From the NCBI GenBank assembly GCA_043228905.1, contig JBHGNT010000002.1:2914001-2978000 (forward strand): a DNA stretch of 64,000 nt. Direction: 5' to 3'. This DNA is from Azolla caroliniana. Taxonomy: Eukaryota; Polypodiophyta. The position numbers and the translations under genes are program-made. Numbering within the stretch: position 1 is the first letter of the stretch; the number at the start of each line of letters is the position of its first letter. The notes beneath the pieces are model-generated. The model searched no databases and was not told the origin of the DNA. It was given only the letters and a program-made list of their open reading frames with translations. Below, in pieces: positions 32,026-44,863 of the stretch.

Positions 32026-34784
32026 TTAGTTATTGGAGTGTATCGAGCAAAGCAATAAATCATTCTTTTTGTAATCCTTTTAGTTGGACGGCGATTATTT
32101 TAAATGTATATATGGGGTTGATCATGGAATTTCATCGTAAATTATAGGCTACTCCCTTTCCATTTTGTGCATATCATGGGTCTCTTCAAATTTTATTGCT
32201 ACTGTCTTCTCTCGTGCATAAAATGATATTGGGGATAGTTAGCTCATTATGTAAAAACATGCAAATATTTGAGCATCTTCATTGATAGAAGCAAAACAAG
32301 GTACCATTTTATTCAGATTTTTTTGGCTGGCCTTTTGTGATTAACAATTTCTATATTTGCTTGTGAATTATGTTTGATTTTGTTTTTAAGCCTCACTACA
32401 ATGTCATATGAAAACCCATCTAAATGGGTTTAAAATATAACTGCAGTCTAGATCAGGAAACCCTAATCGATGGTATTAACGTATGGTGAAATACATCTCA
32501 AGATAAGGACAAACATAGAGGAATCGAATGCATATATTGTTGGCGCAACAAATATGTCCCTATACTCCAACATTTTCTCTTGAATTGATAAAATGTTGGG
32601 TTTCTTTCCATCAAACACCCTCACAAACCTTAAGTCATTGCATAGGTTGCAAGGTATTTAAATTTAATGATCTAGTATGACTTTCGCATAATCATAAGGT
32701 CAACACGCATCATGAATTAGGGAGGCTTGAGGGTTAGAGGCATGTAGTTCTATGCTATCATGGCCCACTTGAAGGCATGAAGGAGCAATGGGTGACATTG
32801 CAATCACAATCATACATAATTTATTAGAAGTTGCACATTCATAAGTACTCTTTTTATGTCAGGTATATTACTGGTGAGAAACCCCAATATGAGGTGAAAA
32901 CTTACAAAGTAATGAAGAGAGATGTACGGAATGTTGAGTAGACATTGGAGTACTTGGAAACACTCAAAGTGTTCCCTACCTATCATGTATGTCCTTTAAA
33001 TGATAAAGAAGACATTCTATGCTAAAGCACAACATGCAAGCATAGGATTTATAATTTATACATTGCACTACTTTATATAGACATGTGTACATACCACATA
33101 GATACATTGTTTGTTCATGCCCATACAATTATTTTTGTAGATGTGAAGCCGCAAATTGAATGTTTTCTACATAGATAAACATTTGGTTGAAGAAAAGGTT
33201 GAATGACACAAAAGAGAAACATAAACATAAAGGGCTTTCTTTATTGGGTATGTTTTTTTATCATCAATATGAACTTATCACTTTACCTTCCTCAATAATA
33301 CCTTGCCACATTTGGGCTCGTTCACAATGCATGAAAGCTTCGAATGTTCATACATCTTTACTTCATCCTAATACATATTTTCCACCAACTTAAATTCCCA
33401 GGAATTTGATTGACACACTAGATTTGAGGATTAATAAATTAGGTTCGGATCGATGGACTTAGAAGATTCCTTATATGTTCCTTGATGATTAAAGAATTTC
33501 TAGAAATGATGTCGATTATTATTGACTTTCCGAAAGTCTTGCTCTTGACTTTTTAGGAGGTTCCTATAAATATGTGTAATGGGTGACAACTTGCACGCCT
33601 CTTAGTCTTGCCAATGTTGGTTATGATGCTTTAAGGGGCTCCACACTTCACATATTCCCCAAGCAACATAGAACTAAAGTTAAACAATTTAGTTTTTACC
33701 TTGGAGATAGTTTCATGTAAAAGGGTTTAACATCATCCTCAGGTACTCTTGAATAGACCTTAGTGGTGGACTTCATTTTCTACTCATCTCTATTGAGAAT
33801 ATGCATCATCATCTTACATTATAATATGAGTATTAATGCCTATGCTACACATGATCATTCCTTTATGTTTTTGTTCTGCCCCCATGTTTTAGCAAGACAT
33901 GTTGCCTAAAAGAAACTACTAGTGGGAATATTTTTCTAAATGAAAACGTTCTGAAATCATAGCTCATGTCTTTGGTTCTTAGTGATGATGTAGCGCGGAA
34001 AACATGCGTCCTTTGGCTCTAAGTGACGGTGTAGTATGGAAAATTTGGTTCTTAGTGATGATGTAATGAGGAAAACATGCCTTTGGTTCTTAGTGACTAT
34101 GTAGTGTGGAAAACAAACCGGATGGATCAATTCGCTGATAAAAAGAGAGAGCGTAGATATTGTCAATAATAGTAGCGGAGAGGCAAATGGTAGCTAACAC
34201 TTGACGGGCATGATATTTGATACTAAGATGTGCTTCAAGCAAAAGAGAGGCGGGGGGAATCCAAAGCTTGTCTTGTAGGATGAGATGTGACAACGAGTTT
34301 CGGTTCTTCGTTGACAGTGTTGCACAGCTTCTGGTTTTCTCGGACTAGGCACTCAGTATCTTAAACGAAAGCATTGTCGGGCTCTTTCCGATGGATGATC
34401 GATCGATGGGTTTGGTTGGGGTCATCGGGCATGAAATGGTCCCTAATTCATATACATACATACATATAGTGTGGCTTGGGACCTTGGGTCGGTCTCTCTC
34501 TCTCTACCCTCTAATGTGGCCTTAAAGAATACCGTGGAAACAGGGTACTTTACCAACTATGTATTATATGTCTCCCATTCTTTGGCTGTCTCTCTCTTCC
34601 TCTTGTCTCTGTGGATCCATTCTGTATTCATCATCTTTTGAACAATTCATGACCTCTGCTTCTAGCAATTTACTGCTTGCAAAAGGAACAGAGTATTTCA
34701 TTGGCTAAGCTAAGGTATGTATGTATATATGGACCTTACATATAAGGTAGAAGAAGCTCTGTTTCTTCCACAGTGTGCAACTCC
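32026..34784. other. Intergenic, CCX to ARM-repeat gene
   Basis: AT-rich DNA with only short frames lacking recognisable domains. One small tandem repeat lies at 33968-34123, and a TC tract near 34492. The last few hundred bases are presumably the promoter and leader of the ARM-repeat gene. Confidence 0.6.
33968..34123 (+). repeat. Short tandem repeats (TTTGGTTCTTAGTGATGATG)
   Basis: Four imperfect units of about 32-41 bp of the pattern TTTGGYTCTTAGTGAYGATGTAGNNNGGAAAA. Confidence 0.82.
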
Positions 34785-35984
34785 ATGATGTCTGAGGGGC
34801 TTACAAGCTCTTTAAATGAAAACGCAGATTTGGGTCAGATTATAAGGTCTCTGATGGTAGAGACCCAACACATTCAAGATGAAGACCCTTCTCTCAGAAT
34901 AACTGAAATGGATTTCCTCATCAATGACCTAAAACATCTACTTCTGCAAGAGAGGAACACTTATTCTCTTGCTCGCCAAAGCTCGGCTCGACGAAGGCAA
35001 CTCGAAAGCCTTCGGAACCTCATCGATTCGTTGGATTCTCACATGCAAACAATGCGGCGAATCATGTCATGCACTCATCTTTGTAAGTGTTGCTTGCTCT
35101 ATAGAATCCTTTTGTGTAGAAGTAAGGATGCAATTCAATCCAAGCTTCAGTCATGGCTTGACGAGCAATGTGTCCGAGAGCTTTCGGCCGTCATTGGTCC
35201 CGACCACGTTGACGAGGATGCACTAGTGAATGCATTGTGTTCATTTGAAACCATTGTTTGCAAGGGTTATGATGCTTCTATTCAAGAAGCCATCTTATTG
35301 TGTGGTTTGGTCACAAAACTCGCTTCATTGCTAGATGCCAATGCTGTCTCCTGGTGTGTGCAGAAACGAGCTGCGTCGGCTATCAAAGCACTATTAGTCT
35401 TCAACAAGGACATATTTGTGAGTCTTGTTCTCATGGCAAAAGTGGTGAAGAAGATACTCGCCTTGATGGAAACTGAATCCGATGAGAATGTATTATTTCT
35501 ATTGTCGGTCCTCAAGAGTATGCTCTCGGTTGGCCACACAATAGTGGTTGATGAGATATATAGCCATGATGGGGTCTCGAAGATCGTAAATCTCTTGATC
35601 GATTGTAAACTAGAAGCATTGCAATTTGCAGCTTTTGATTGCATCCTTGAATTGGTGTACAATGGAAGAATAGAGGTTCTCACACAAGTGTTCCAATGTA
35701 ATGTGGTTAAGAATCTTGTGATGTTGAGGTCTTCCTATAAGGAAACCACCCGAAACTCGGCATCTTGTTCTTCACAGGATAAGGGCCGTGGAAAACATCG
35801 AGACACATACCCATTTGTGGATGCGTTAAGTGATTTCGCCACACAATTTGCAATTGGGATAGGCTTGCGGGAACGAGAGAAGCAAGCTTTGAGACAGGTG
35901 TTTTTGAGGCAAATCAAAGAGATCATCCAAGATGATGTAGAGGTTGCAAACATTAGTATCAAGGTATTGTGGGGACCAAGATGA
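34785..35984 (+). CDS. ARM-repeat superfamily protein, U-box-like C-terminal architecture without U-box
   Basis: A single-exon frame of about 400 residues, starting at one of two adjacent ATG codons (34785 or 34788). The longer frame would need a GTG. The N-terminal third (MDFLINDLKHLLLQERNTY, RRRQLESLRNLIDSLDSHM) is helical and of the kind found N-terminal to plant U-box/ARM proteins. The rest forms leucine-rich helical repeats (LVNALCSFETIV, LVTKLASLLDANAVSWCVQKRAASAIKALLVF, VVKKILALMETESDENVLFLLSVLKSML) consistent with armadillo folds. No U-box RING-like motif is visible. Function is probably protein-protein interaction, but nothing more specific can be said. The region is free of stops and looks intact. 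Confidence 0.72.
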   Translation: MMSEGLTSSLNENADLGQIIRSLMVETQHIQDEDPSLRITEMDFLINDLKHLLLQERNTYSLARQSSARRRQLESLRNLIDSLDSHMQTMRRIMSCTHLCKCCLLYRILLCRSKDAIQSKLQSWLDEQCVRELSAVIGPDHVDEDALVNALCSFETIVCKGYDASIQEAILLCGLVTKLASLLDANAVSWCVQKRAASAIKALLVFNKDIFVSLVLMAKVVKKILALMETESDENVLFLLSVLKSMLSVGHTIVVDEIYSHDGVSKIVNLLIDCKLEALQFAAFDCILELVYNGRIEVLTQVFQCNVVKNLVMLRSSYKETTRNSASCSSQDKGRGKHRDTYPFVDALSDFATQFAIGIGLREREKQALRQVFLRQIKEIIQDDVEVANISIKVLWGPR

Positions 35985-38338
35985 TGTGGAGATTGATTGG
36001 TATATGTTACGATTAATTCTAGGAAAGAAGAAGAAAGACAGGTATAAGATCAAAGAGGGGCATACAACTTTTCTCTTGCACAATTGTATGCATGATGGTC
36101 ATGTCTCTTTGAGAATGATGAAATGTCCCTTGGGATTCGAGATGAGAGGGTTCTCGTATTCCCCATGATATATGTATGTAAAGATTTAAGCTCATAGTAT
36201 AATAATAATATTGGAGATTGCCGAGGACGTCAATCGGCATCATCCAATCTCTGAGGGATAAGATATGCATTTCAATGTTGCATTCTTGTGTACTATTGAA
36301 GCTTGCAATTTTTTGTATTTACATGAACAATTGGTGCACTTTGTCTATATACTTTAGAAAGAAAATCTCATGGAGAATTGATTCTTAGGTTAATATGGCA
36401 ACTAACCTCAACCCTAAGAAGCCAATGATATGGTCTATCCTTGGCCATTATCCCTTGACTAGCATTCACATTAACTCCCAAGGGCTGAAGCTTGGAGCAA
36501 TGTCTCTTACATTCCTTCAGAAATGTTTTGTACCATGTGCATTATTAGGCTAAATGTGAATCTATTTAGCATTATATGTATGTTATCAATAACCTGAAGC
36601 TCAATCATTGTTTCATGAAGTATTATGTTCTATAAAATGGTTCCCAAAGTAATAAATGTGCATCTTAGCCAGTGATGGACAAAGCTTCTTCTTCTTCGTC
36701 TTTTGCAAAATGGCTCTCAAAGTAACAAGTGTGCATCTTAGTCATCTACTCCTTGAGGGTGTTGTATTTACTTTTATGCAATAAATCATTCTCTTATTCA
36801 TGATAAAAATGCTAGGACTAATCTAAGGGAAAAGGCCAAATTTTCCCTAGGCGAAGTAATTCTCGAGCACTACTCTAGGGGGAAAGTCCAAAATGTCCTT
36901 AGGGTTTGAGAGTAAGTTTTTAGTAGAGGAGAATGTGGAAAGGCCTAACACAAACACTAGAGCAACCGAATATGAGAAGAGATCCTAAACAACTAATATG
37001 GAGCTCTTGAAAATTTAGTAGAGCCATAGAGCCAAAGGGTCAAGAACAATCCACAACCACCCAGTAATGTGGCAAAATGACATCATGTTGGGTCATCACA
37101 ATAAGACAACATTACTTTCATGTTAGATTGTTGCATAAGGTTAGTTGGACAAGCATCGATCATAGTTGACGTGATAGAAATGTAGATTTAACCCACACTC
37201 AAGCATATCTAGCAATGGATCCTAGGGTATCTAAGGGAACTTCCTCATTGCATCCTTCCTCTCTTAATGAATGGAGAAAATAAAGAGATTAACTCAAATG
37301 GTAACTTGACTCACTCCTCATAAATCAAACTTATTAAACTTAACCAAAGGAAAGAGAAATCATACACAAGTTAACCGACAATATTTCTTTTTTCCTCACT
37401 AACCACATTTACAAGAGTAGATCTTAAGTGCTTAAAATGCAAGTTTTAAGCTTGAAATTAGAAGGTTAAGCCAAGATTAAGGCAAAGAAATTTATATTTT
37501 TGTTTATTACTCCTTTTTTAATATTTTGCAATATATGTCCCTTTTCACATTTGTAGGCATTGATTCTTACTCTTAAGGCATTTATTAGTATGTCTCATTA
37601 TGGCTTAGCATCTTCCTCACCTATTGAATGCACACTCCTAAGTGCATCAAGCATAGGGTGGGACGATCTATTGTAGTCCACAAGCTTAATGCATGGGCGT
37701 GAAGAGGTGAGAAACTGGTATTCGAGTGGGGTTTCATGAGAAAGAAGTGGAAATGGATGGTGGGGAAATGGGCACAATTCACTAGCAAGGGGGAATGGAG
37801 TAGGCCGATGTGTTTGAGCAACATGATGGTACTTAGCCAAAGAAATGGAGAGTTTCTCAAGATTAGGTACTACTAATTTCTTGGTTGGTGATTTTAATGC
37901 CTCCTTTTGCACTCCCACTAAAATTTGTTTCTTACTTGGGTATTCTTCTTTACAACTACCTCAAGTTCCCATTTACATTGTTGTTGTGAGACATGCAAGA
38001 ATGTGTGTCGACCATTGTGTAAGCTAACTATTAAAATAAACTCTAATCCTACTCTATACCCTAATCACTTTCACACAATTAAGCAGATTCTTAACTTATG
38101 TGAGACTTTACCATGATCCATGCACGTAATTGAAGAGTAACATGGCAAGACATAAGCAATTCGCCAAACCTTTCATTAGTGCACGTTTTAGTTAGAAGCT
38201 TAAGTTAATTATAATAGTTGGACTTATAACTTGAGATTAAGAAAATGATTAAGGCCTCGCTTTATATAGCTCCCGCGCTCCAACCACTCTTTTTATAGTT
38301 TCGCCTTTATATTTCTTCCTTGTTTTACCTTTACAATT

Positions 38339-38340
<2 letters not shown>
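35985..38340. other. Intergenic, no recognised genes
   Basis: Short open frames only. A small direct duplication at about 36637-36750 (AAAATGGYTCYCAAAGTAA...GTGCATCTTAG) has a diverged relative at about 46690-46750. Confidence 0.55.

Positions 38341-38384
<44 letters not shown>
38341..38384. repeat. (TC)n microsatellite
   Basis: About 20 uninterrupted CT units. Confidence 0.95.
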
Positions 38385-38385
<1 letters not shown>

Positions 38386-38561
38386 AATGAGTTAGGAAGG
38401 TACTTAAGATCCCAACTGACCTAATTTGTGCACTCTATTGAATGCATGAAGGGATCATTGAGATACAGATGGGGAAGAGAGTTACTTAAGCTCAACGGAG
38501 ATCTCAAAAGAATAAGGAAATGGCATGCAATGGAGGATATGTAGGAAATGGGATGCAATGT

Positions 38562-38960
38562 TTGGTTTTAGCTTAATTGGTTTGACCTTCTCCAAACCAA
38601 ACCGGCTAGGCCATAACCAGTTTGAGAGTTTTCAAACTTGAACCGAACCGGTTCCCAAACCGTTTTAGCATTAACCGGTTTAGAAATGAGTTTGGCACGG
38701 CTTGGTTTCAGCTTAATTGGTTTGACCTTCTCCAAACCCAACCAGCTAAGCCATAACCGGTTTGAGAGTTTTAAAACTTGAACCAAACCGGTTCCCAAAC
38801 CTTTTTAACCTTAACCGGTTTAGAAACTAGTCTGGCACTGAACAACTCAGTTTGGCTTGAGCCTTACCAATATGAGCTCAAACCGGTTAAAGAGGCTCAA
38901 GCTTGAACCGAGCCAAACTGAATTGCCAAATCATTAAAAATGATTTAACGACTCAGTTCA
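38562..38960. repeat. 140-bp tandem repeat rich in AACCGGTT palindromes
   Basis: Two full units begin at 38562 and 38702 (offset 140 bp; GCTTAATTGGTTTGACC), and further AACCGGTT-type words continue to about 38960. The palindrome or its near variants (AACCGG, CCGGTT) occurs about ten times. Minus-strand open frames here simply follow the repeat. Confidence 0.85.
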
Positions 38961-40917
38961 GGCTTGAGCCGGGCCATTGTTGACTCTTAGAGGAGAGGCG
39001 GGAAGCAAGATGGGACAGAGGATGTGAGGAGGTAGTGGAGAGGGACATTGACGATGAAAAGCTTCATGGACATGCAAGAAGTCTTCACTTTAGTTGGAGT
39101 ACTAGGTGTGATGCTTTTAGTTGGTCTCACTAAGCACATGTCTTTGTATCAATGGAGCTAAGTCTCCATGCCAATATGATTTTACCAAGGGGTTCATGTG
39201 TCCGTATTCCCTATTAATGCAAGGTCAAACAAGAGTGGTTGTTAAGCACTCGCAAGCTACTAATTTATAGCTCATTTATAAAAGCGCCAAACATTACTTT
39301 TATAACTCATTTATAAAAGTTTGGCCAATTTCATCTCAGGATAGCCAATAGGCTTAAACCTCTAGAACCACTTTGTTGTATTCCCTTTTCTATTCATGAT
39401 CTCATAATCAATCATTAGTACCAATGTCAATACCCATGTCTTCATGGGTCATGCTACATACAACAAGTACTTAAGATCGAGTGAGGGTGAGAGAGGGTTG
39501 ACAAGAGAGCAATATGAGATAGCACCAACAAGTCATGTTTAGATCACATGTTGAGAAGAGAGGGTTGACGAATGTGACTAAAAGTGAAAAAGGGAAAACA
39601 AAACAATGTTTGTCAAGGACTCAAAATTGTGGAGGTAAGACGAGGGTAACCCCCATGAAAAATTCACAAGATTATTTGATGTTGAGTGGGACCTTAGTTA
39701 CAATCCAACACGAGGCCCCAATGGGGGTTTTCGAACTAGTGGAAAAAGTAGCCTTCAAAAAGGATTGAGGAGAGGGAATACAAAGGATAGTGAAGAAACG
39801 GATAGAAGCTTGGATGATGGAATCAAGGATATGGACATGATTGTGGGTGAAGTCTTCCATGATCCACACTATACCATCTTCGATTGGTTTCATGTGGCAC
39901 GGTTTTGGGAAAGAAGTCCATTTAAAGTTTAAACTAAAGCAAGGCACACCTTTGTTGTACATTATAGAAATCAGACCAAGACCAATGACAAGGAAGAGGA
40001 TAAAATCTTGGGTGGGTACGGATGGTTGGTGGGTGAATAGCAAATTGGTGGCAAAAATAATGACCTTGGTGCATGTTAGTGAAGAGTGGGGGTGCCAAGA
40101 TGATTGGTGATAGTGTGAGACCAACCTCATTCTTTTAGGGAGAAGTGTTGGACCACACTTTGAACTTAACAAATGATTGGGAAATGTCGACTTGTTGCTT
40201 GGGGTAGAGGTGTGTGAGTAGGAGTAATAGTTCAAATATTTCACATTTCTATGGAAGTGGTGTAATTTAGTGATGGTTGGGGCAATTTGTAGACCACTCA
40301 CCTGTTTCCATATCTAAGTGGAGGGTAGCTCATTTTATCATCTCCTTGGTGAGACTTTGAGATTTTGGTGGTTTGGTGAAGTTCTTGTGTCAAGGTGCAT
40401 ATCATCTAATCTAAGCCAATGTACATATATAGATCATCAGTAGTGGTATGGGATGATGTTGAGGTTTAGGTATCGTCGCAAATCCTTTGCTCTGGGATAG
40501 TCAAGAGGAATGACGTTTGGGCACCTATTTATTTCTTTATTTTCAATAATCACACAAGTTTTGATCTAATTGTAAAGTTATTGGTGTCATGGGATGGTGG
40601 AAAACAATGGTGGATGATGAGTTGTGTGGGGGGTAAGTCATCAAGAAACATTTTCTAAGGAGAGTAGTTCTAAGGGGGTGGTAGGCCTGTGGGTTTGTGG
40701 GGGAGAGACTAGGGCCTTGGTGTTCATGATGGGAGATGTGCAATGTGAATGGGTGGTAATAAGAAGGTGGGGAGTGTTGGTTGTGAACTTAGTGCTGAAG
40801 AGGGATAAATAGATGGGTATACCTTTTTAACGTTGTTGTGAGAATCCGTCACTATGTGTGGATCGTGAGGCGGAACCGCCAGGGTTATGGATTGAAAGGA
40901 ATTAGGTCTCACACACA
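38961..40917. other. Intergenic, no convincing gene
   Basis: Contains a 209-codon minus-strand frame (39672-40301) lacking a nearby ATG and any recognisable domain, which I do not call. Otherwise featureless. Confidence 0.5.
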
Positions 40918-41495
40918 CAACACGAGGAAGGCACGCATATTCAAACGTGTTTGTGAAAAGGAGAGGTGCACAGGCAAGCCCGAATCAACCCCTAGTCACA
41001 AGGTGAGTGAATGCACAAGAGGAAGGCTTACGCATGGACACAAGGCAAAGGCTTACATACACACACGGAAGACAAATTTTTGAATGCCTTTGGGAAAGGA
41101 GAGGTGCATGGGCAAGCCCGAACATTCCCTTATCACAAGACACACAAAAATGCAAACAAGATTTACACACGAGAGACAAAGTTTCGAATGCTCTGTGAAA
41201 GGAGACAAACCCGAATGCTCCCTTGTCACAAGACACATGAACACACAAGCAAGGTTTACACACAAGAGACAAAATTTCAAATACCTTTGTGAAATGAGAG
41301 GTACATGGGCAAGCCCAATTGCTCTCTTGTCACAAGACACACAAACACACAAGAAAAATTTACATTAACACCCAAGACACAAAAGTTTGAATGCCTTTGT
41401 GAAAGGAGAGGTGCATGGACAAGCCTGAAACGCTCCATTGTCACAAGACACACAAACACACAAGAGCAAGTGGCAATAACACATAAGACACGTAG
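40918..41495. repeat. Tandem array of five diverged units of about 94-138 bp
   Basis: The word GAGAGGTGCA or a variant recurs at 40961, 41099, 41202, 41296 and 41406. In each unit it is followed by TCACAAGACACACAAACACACAAG-type sequence. Open frames on both strands repeat the same peptide words and are not genes. Confidence 0.85.
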
Positions 41496-42700
41496 GTGAA
41501 AGAAAACATTAGTTTATTGCAAAATAATAGATTCTTTTATAAAATAAGAATCATGTTACAACAGGTTGGATATGAATATGAGAGACAATTTATAAAGGAA
41601 GGGGGAAGAGAGGTGGAGAAAAGAAGAGAGTGGAATATAGAAGAAGGACATTCTTTGTTGATGATGCCTCTTGATGTTGTTGATCCTTCTTCTTCCGCTT
41701 TCCAATTGAGTAGAGTTTCCGCGTTCCTCTTCCCTCCCTCCCATCTCCTCTAGAATAGGCTCTTATCTATTGCTTGCTTTTTCCCCTAAAAAAAAAGCCT
41801 ATTTATGTGAGTCGGTTTCCCTTTCATCACTATTTTTGTTCCGTAACCTCAAATTTTACATGCAAGATATTCATGGAAAGTTCTTTATGTTAGCTTTCTT
41901 ATGCATCTTTCCTTTTCTAATTTGGACATCAGAGGAGGACATTACGAGCTTTTTACTCTACCTTGCTCCTCATATCCACGACTAGCTTTTCTTTTCCCAT
42001 CTTTTTCTCTACTTTTCTCTACTTTTGAAAACCGCGTCTAACTTTATATTCCTCATAATTTATTGTAAGATTTAATCCTTTGACCTTTTATTTACAAGGA
42101 ACTCTCTTTGAAAAAGTATTTTCTTAATAATAAAGTTGACTTCATAATACTAGTTTATTTGAACTAATATTTTACTTCTTGTCGAGTGTGCGTTCACACT
42201 ATGTGTCAAAAACATCACGACACAATCCATAGGAGCTCAATATATGAGAAGAGCCCTTGTGTGACATGCCTTGGCCCATGTACAAAGCCAAGCAAGGGTC
42301 AACCAAGCAAGAATTTGATAGAGATAAGGTGTTTAGTATCTTTACAGTGGAATATTCCAACTTTGGCAAAACAAAATCTTATATTCCCAATTTAATAAAG
42401 CATATTTTTATCGTATACTCTTTGCTCCTTGAATCATAGCTATCTCCATCTCTTCTATGTGTTCGTCTCTCTATCTTTAATTTACGAACTCTCCTCGTTT
42501 ATAACTCTGCTTAGTTTGAATACATATTTAAGGTTCAAAAAAGTCCCTCACATCAACTTCCTAGAATTGCATGGGAAGCAAGCAAAAATATTCAAAAGAC
42601 ATATAAAAGTAAAATTTTAGGTTCCAGTTAGATTTAAGATATAGAAAAATGGTTTGGTAGATGGAATGCAACACACTTTCTTCATGATGCATCACTAGAT
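41496..42700. other. Intergenic, no recognised features
   Basis: AT-rich sequence with short unremarkable frames. Confidence 0.5.
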
Positions 42701-43180
42701 TCCTGTATAAATGAGGCCTTTTTGCAACACCAATGTATTCAATGCCATGGGACAAATGTGCATGCTCACGCTTCACACATTATACAATACATGTTGCACC
42801 CAACTACAAAACCATATTATTCGCGAAACGGGGAAACCGTACACATCGATACATGTTAGAGCCCATCCCATAGTCTGCCATTTGAACCATTGCTTCCATG
42901 CGAGTTAGCTCACATGCATTGCAATGTGAGACGTGGCGTTGGGGCACAAGTGATGAGAGTGGTCGATTATGCACACTTTGCCCTAACCAAGTTCAAGAGT
43001 CTAAGTATCACACTTTGATACAATGCTCTGCCTTTGATCATATTCGACCATGTTTTCCACACATCTTCGACCAAGCCCAATCCTTGCATGAATTTCTCTC
43101 ACAACCACAAGGTGCACTCTCGATTGCAACATTCATGGTAATGTTCTTGAACATTGAGAGTTGCTACTAACTTTCATATG
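42701..43180 (+). pseudogene. LINE 3' coding remnant with zinc motif
   Basis: Frames on the plus strand contain GETVHIDTC, LLPCELAHMHCNVRRGVG and then GRLCTLCPNQVQESKYHTLIQCSAFDHIRP. The last is the C-x2-C...H...C motif at the end of non-LTR retrotransposon proteins. A stop near 42858 and a frameshift near 42945 break it. No poly(A) or CTTT end is obvious. Confidence 0.7.
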
Positions 43181-43249
43181 TATCATGTGAAAAATGTTAC
43201 CATATTCTTGGTCTCATAGGTCATATTTGACTTCCGAAGACGATAATAG

Positions 43250-43306
<57 letters not shown>
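43250..43306. repeat. (CT)n microsatellite at LINE 3' end
   Basis: About 28 CT units immediately beyond the poly-purine tail of the minus-strand LINE. Confidence 0.95.
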
Positions 43307-43309
<3 letters not shown>

Positions 43310-44582
43310 CTTTTTTCTTTTTTTCGTAAATGAATGTTTTGTTATTAAAACAAGATGATAATACAACCCTTGCTACCTTCACTACATCATGAGTAGTGAT
43401 AATGCATGGGAAACCCTCTCAAGTGTTGCAAAACTAGATGTCATACCTCTATCTCCTCTCGGGACAATGTCCCCAAACAACATAGTTACGAAAATTGCCA
43501 CATCAATTTCCCTTTCATCCTACGAAGTTGTTGTGTTACCCCATGAAGTCCATCAAACAAGAACCCATTTCTCATGGTCCAAAAAAACCACATCCCCAAT
43601 ACCTAAGGTAGTCAAACACGACCTTATATGATGGTGCAGGCATGCCTTTATCGTCATCAATATAAACCCAATTAAAAGGTGACAAAATATTGCCTATTAT
43701 CGATGCCCAAATTTGTGATATAACCACCCAAATGGCTTTAGCAACCGGACATGTAATGAACATGTCTGGCATCTTCCTTCACCACCGTGCAAAAAAAACA
43801 TGTCCCATTTGAAATATTTCGCCGTTTTAAAGCCATTGCCAAAGGCAACCCACCAACAATCGCACGCCAAAGAAACACCTTAGCACAAAACAGAAGATGT
43901 GACTGCCATCCTGCATCCAAAACTCTAGTCCACCACTTTGCATGTCGAGTAATATACCATGTGTTTGCAACCTTGGTTGCTAACCAAGCTCTATCTTCAA
44001 CCAACTTATGGTATACATCATTAGTGTTCACCACAAAAATTGATTGTCCAATACCAAATGACCAATCTTTCCATGGGTCCGCAACCAGCAACATTGGAAT
44101 CGGGAAAACTAATCTAGGCAATGCCAATATTGATTCCCAAATGTACCGATATCCCTGTGGTATATGAAACTTATTTCTAATTGTCCTAAAGGCCATCATT
44201 TTCCTACATGACTGTAATATACCATCTTCCATCGTTACCAATCCCGGCCTAGCCATTGGATTAAACTATGTATTTAAGCTTTCTTTTCCATCCCAATGTA
44301 GTAGCCTTGAAGATGCCAATACCTCTGCTGCCAAGGAATTAGTATCTTTTCTACACTCAGGGGGGCTCCAATGAAATAATTCCAAACATCGCTGCCAAGA
44401 AAGCACTAATTGTTGGACCATAATAGATTCTGAACAACATGCCACCACGATGTTCTAATTCTGGTTTTCCCATGGTATATACCAACCTTTTCCACAAAAT
44501 AACGAATTATTTCTGCCCAAGGTTGGGTACCTATTGTCGTGACTTGAGAATAAGAGAGAGAAAAATAAGATGACAATAGAAG

Positions 44583-44584
<2 letters not shown>

Positions 44585-44630
<46 letters not shown>
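44585..44630. repeat. (GA)n microsatellite inside the solo LTR
   Basis: About 22 AG units. Confidence 0.95.
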
Positions 44631-44631
<1 letters not shown>

Positions 44632-44744
44632 ACTAGAAATGGAAAGAGAGTTTATATTATAAGAGAACAAGGATTACAAAGAGTAGGCTAAGGGGCTACA
44701 AACTGGTGTTAAACCGAATGAGTTGTGATAAATGAATAGACACC

Positions 44745-44752
44745 TATTTATA
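44745..44752 (-). promoter_or_regulatory. Probable TATA box of the solo LTR
   Basis: The minus strand reads CTATAAATAGG, centrally placed in the LTR and downstream of the heat-shock-like motifs in minus-strand direction. Confidence 0.6.
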
Positions 44753-44767
44753 GGTCCTTATGGAGTA

Positions 44768-44863
44768 TTCTAGAATCTTCTAGAGTATTTTAGATATTTA
44801 TGATATTTAATATAATAATGGAATATCCTAGAATGTTCTGGAATACTCTAGAATGTTCTAGAA
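44768..44863 (-). promoter_or_regulatory. Three perfect heat-shock-element motifs
   Basis: TTCTAGAATCTTC at 44768-44780, GAATGTTCTGGAA at 44831-44843 and GAATGTTCTAGAA at 44851-44863. Each is a perfect three-unit alternation of GAA/TTC with 2-bp spacing, the consensus bound by heat-shock factors. They lie upstream of the TATA box on the minus strand. Function is inferred from the motif only. Confidence 0.6.

Noticed and set aside
39672-40301. 209-codon minus-strand open frame
   Set aside because: It begins with GTG, the first ATG is far inside, and no domain or codon bias is recognisable; probably chance.
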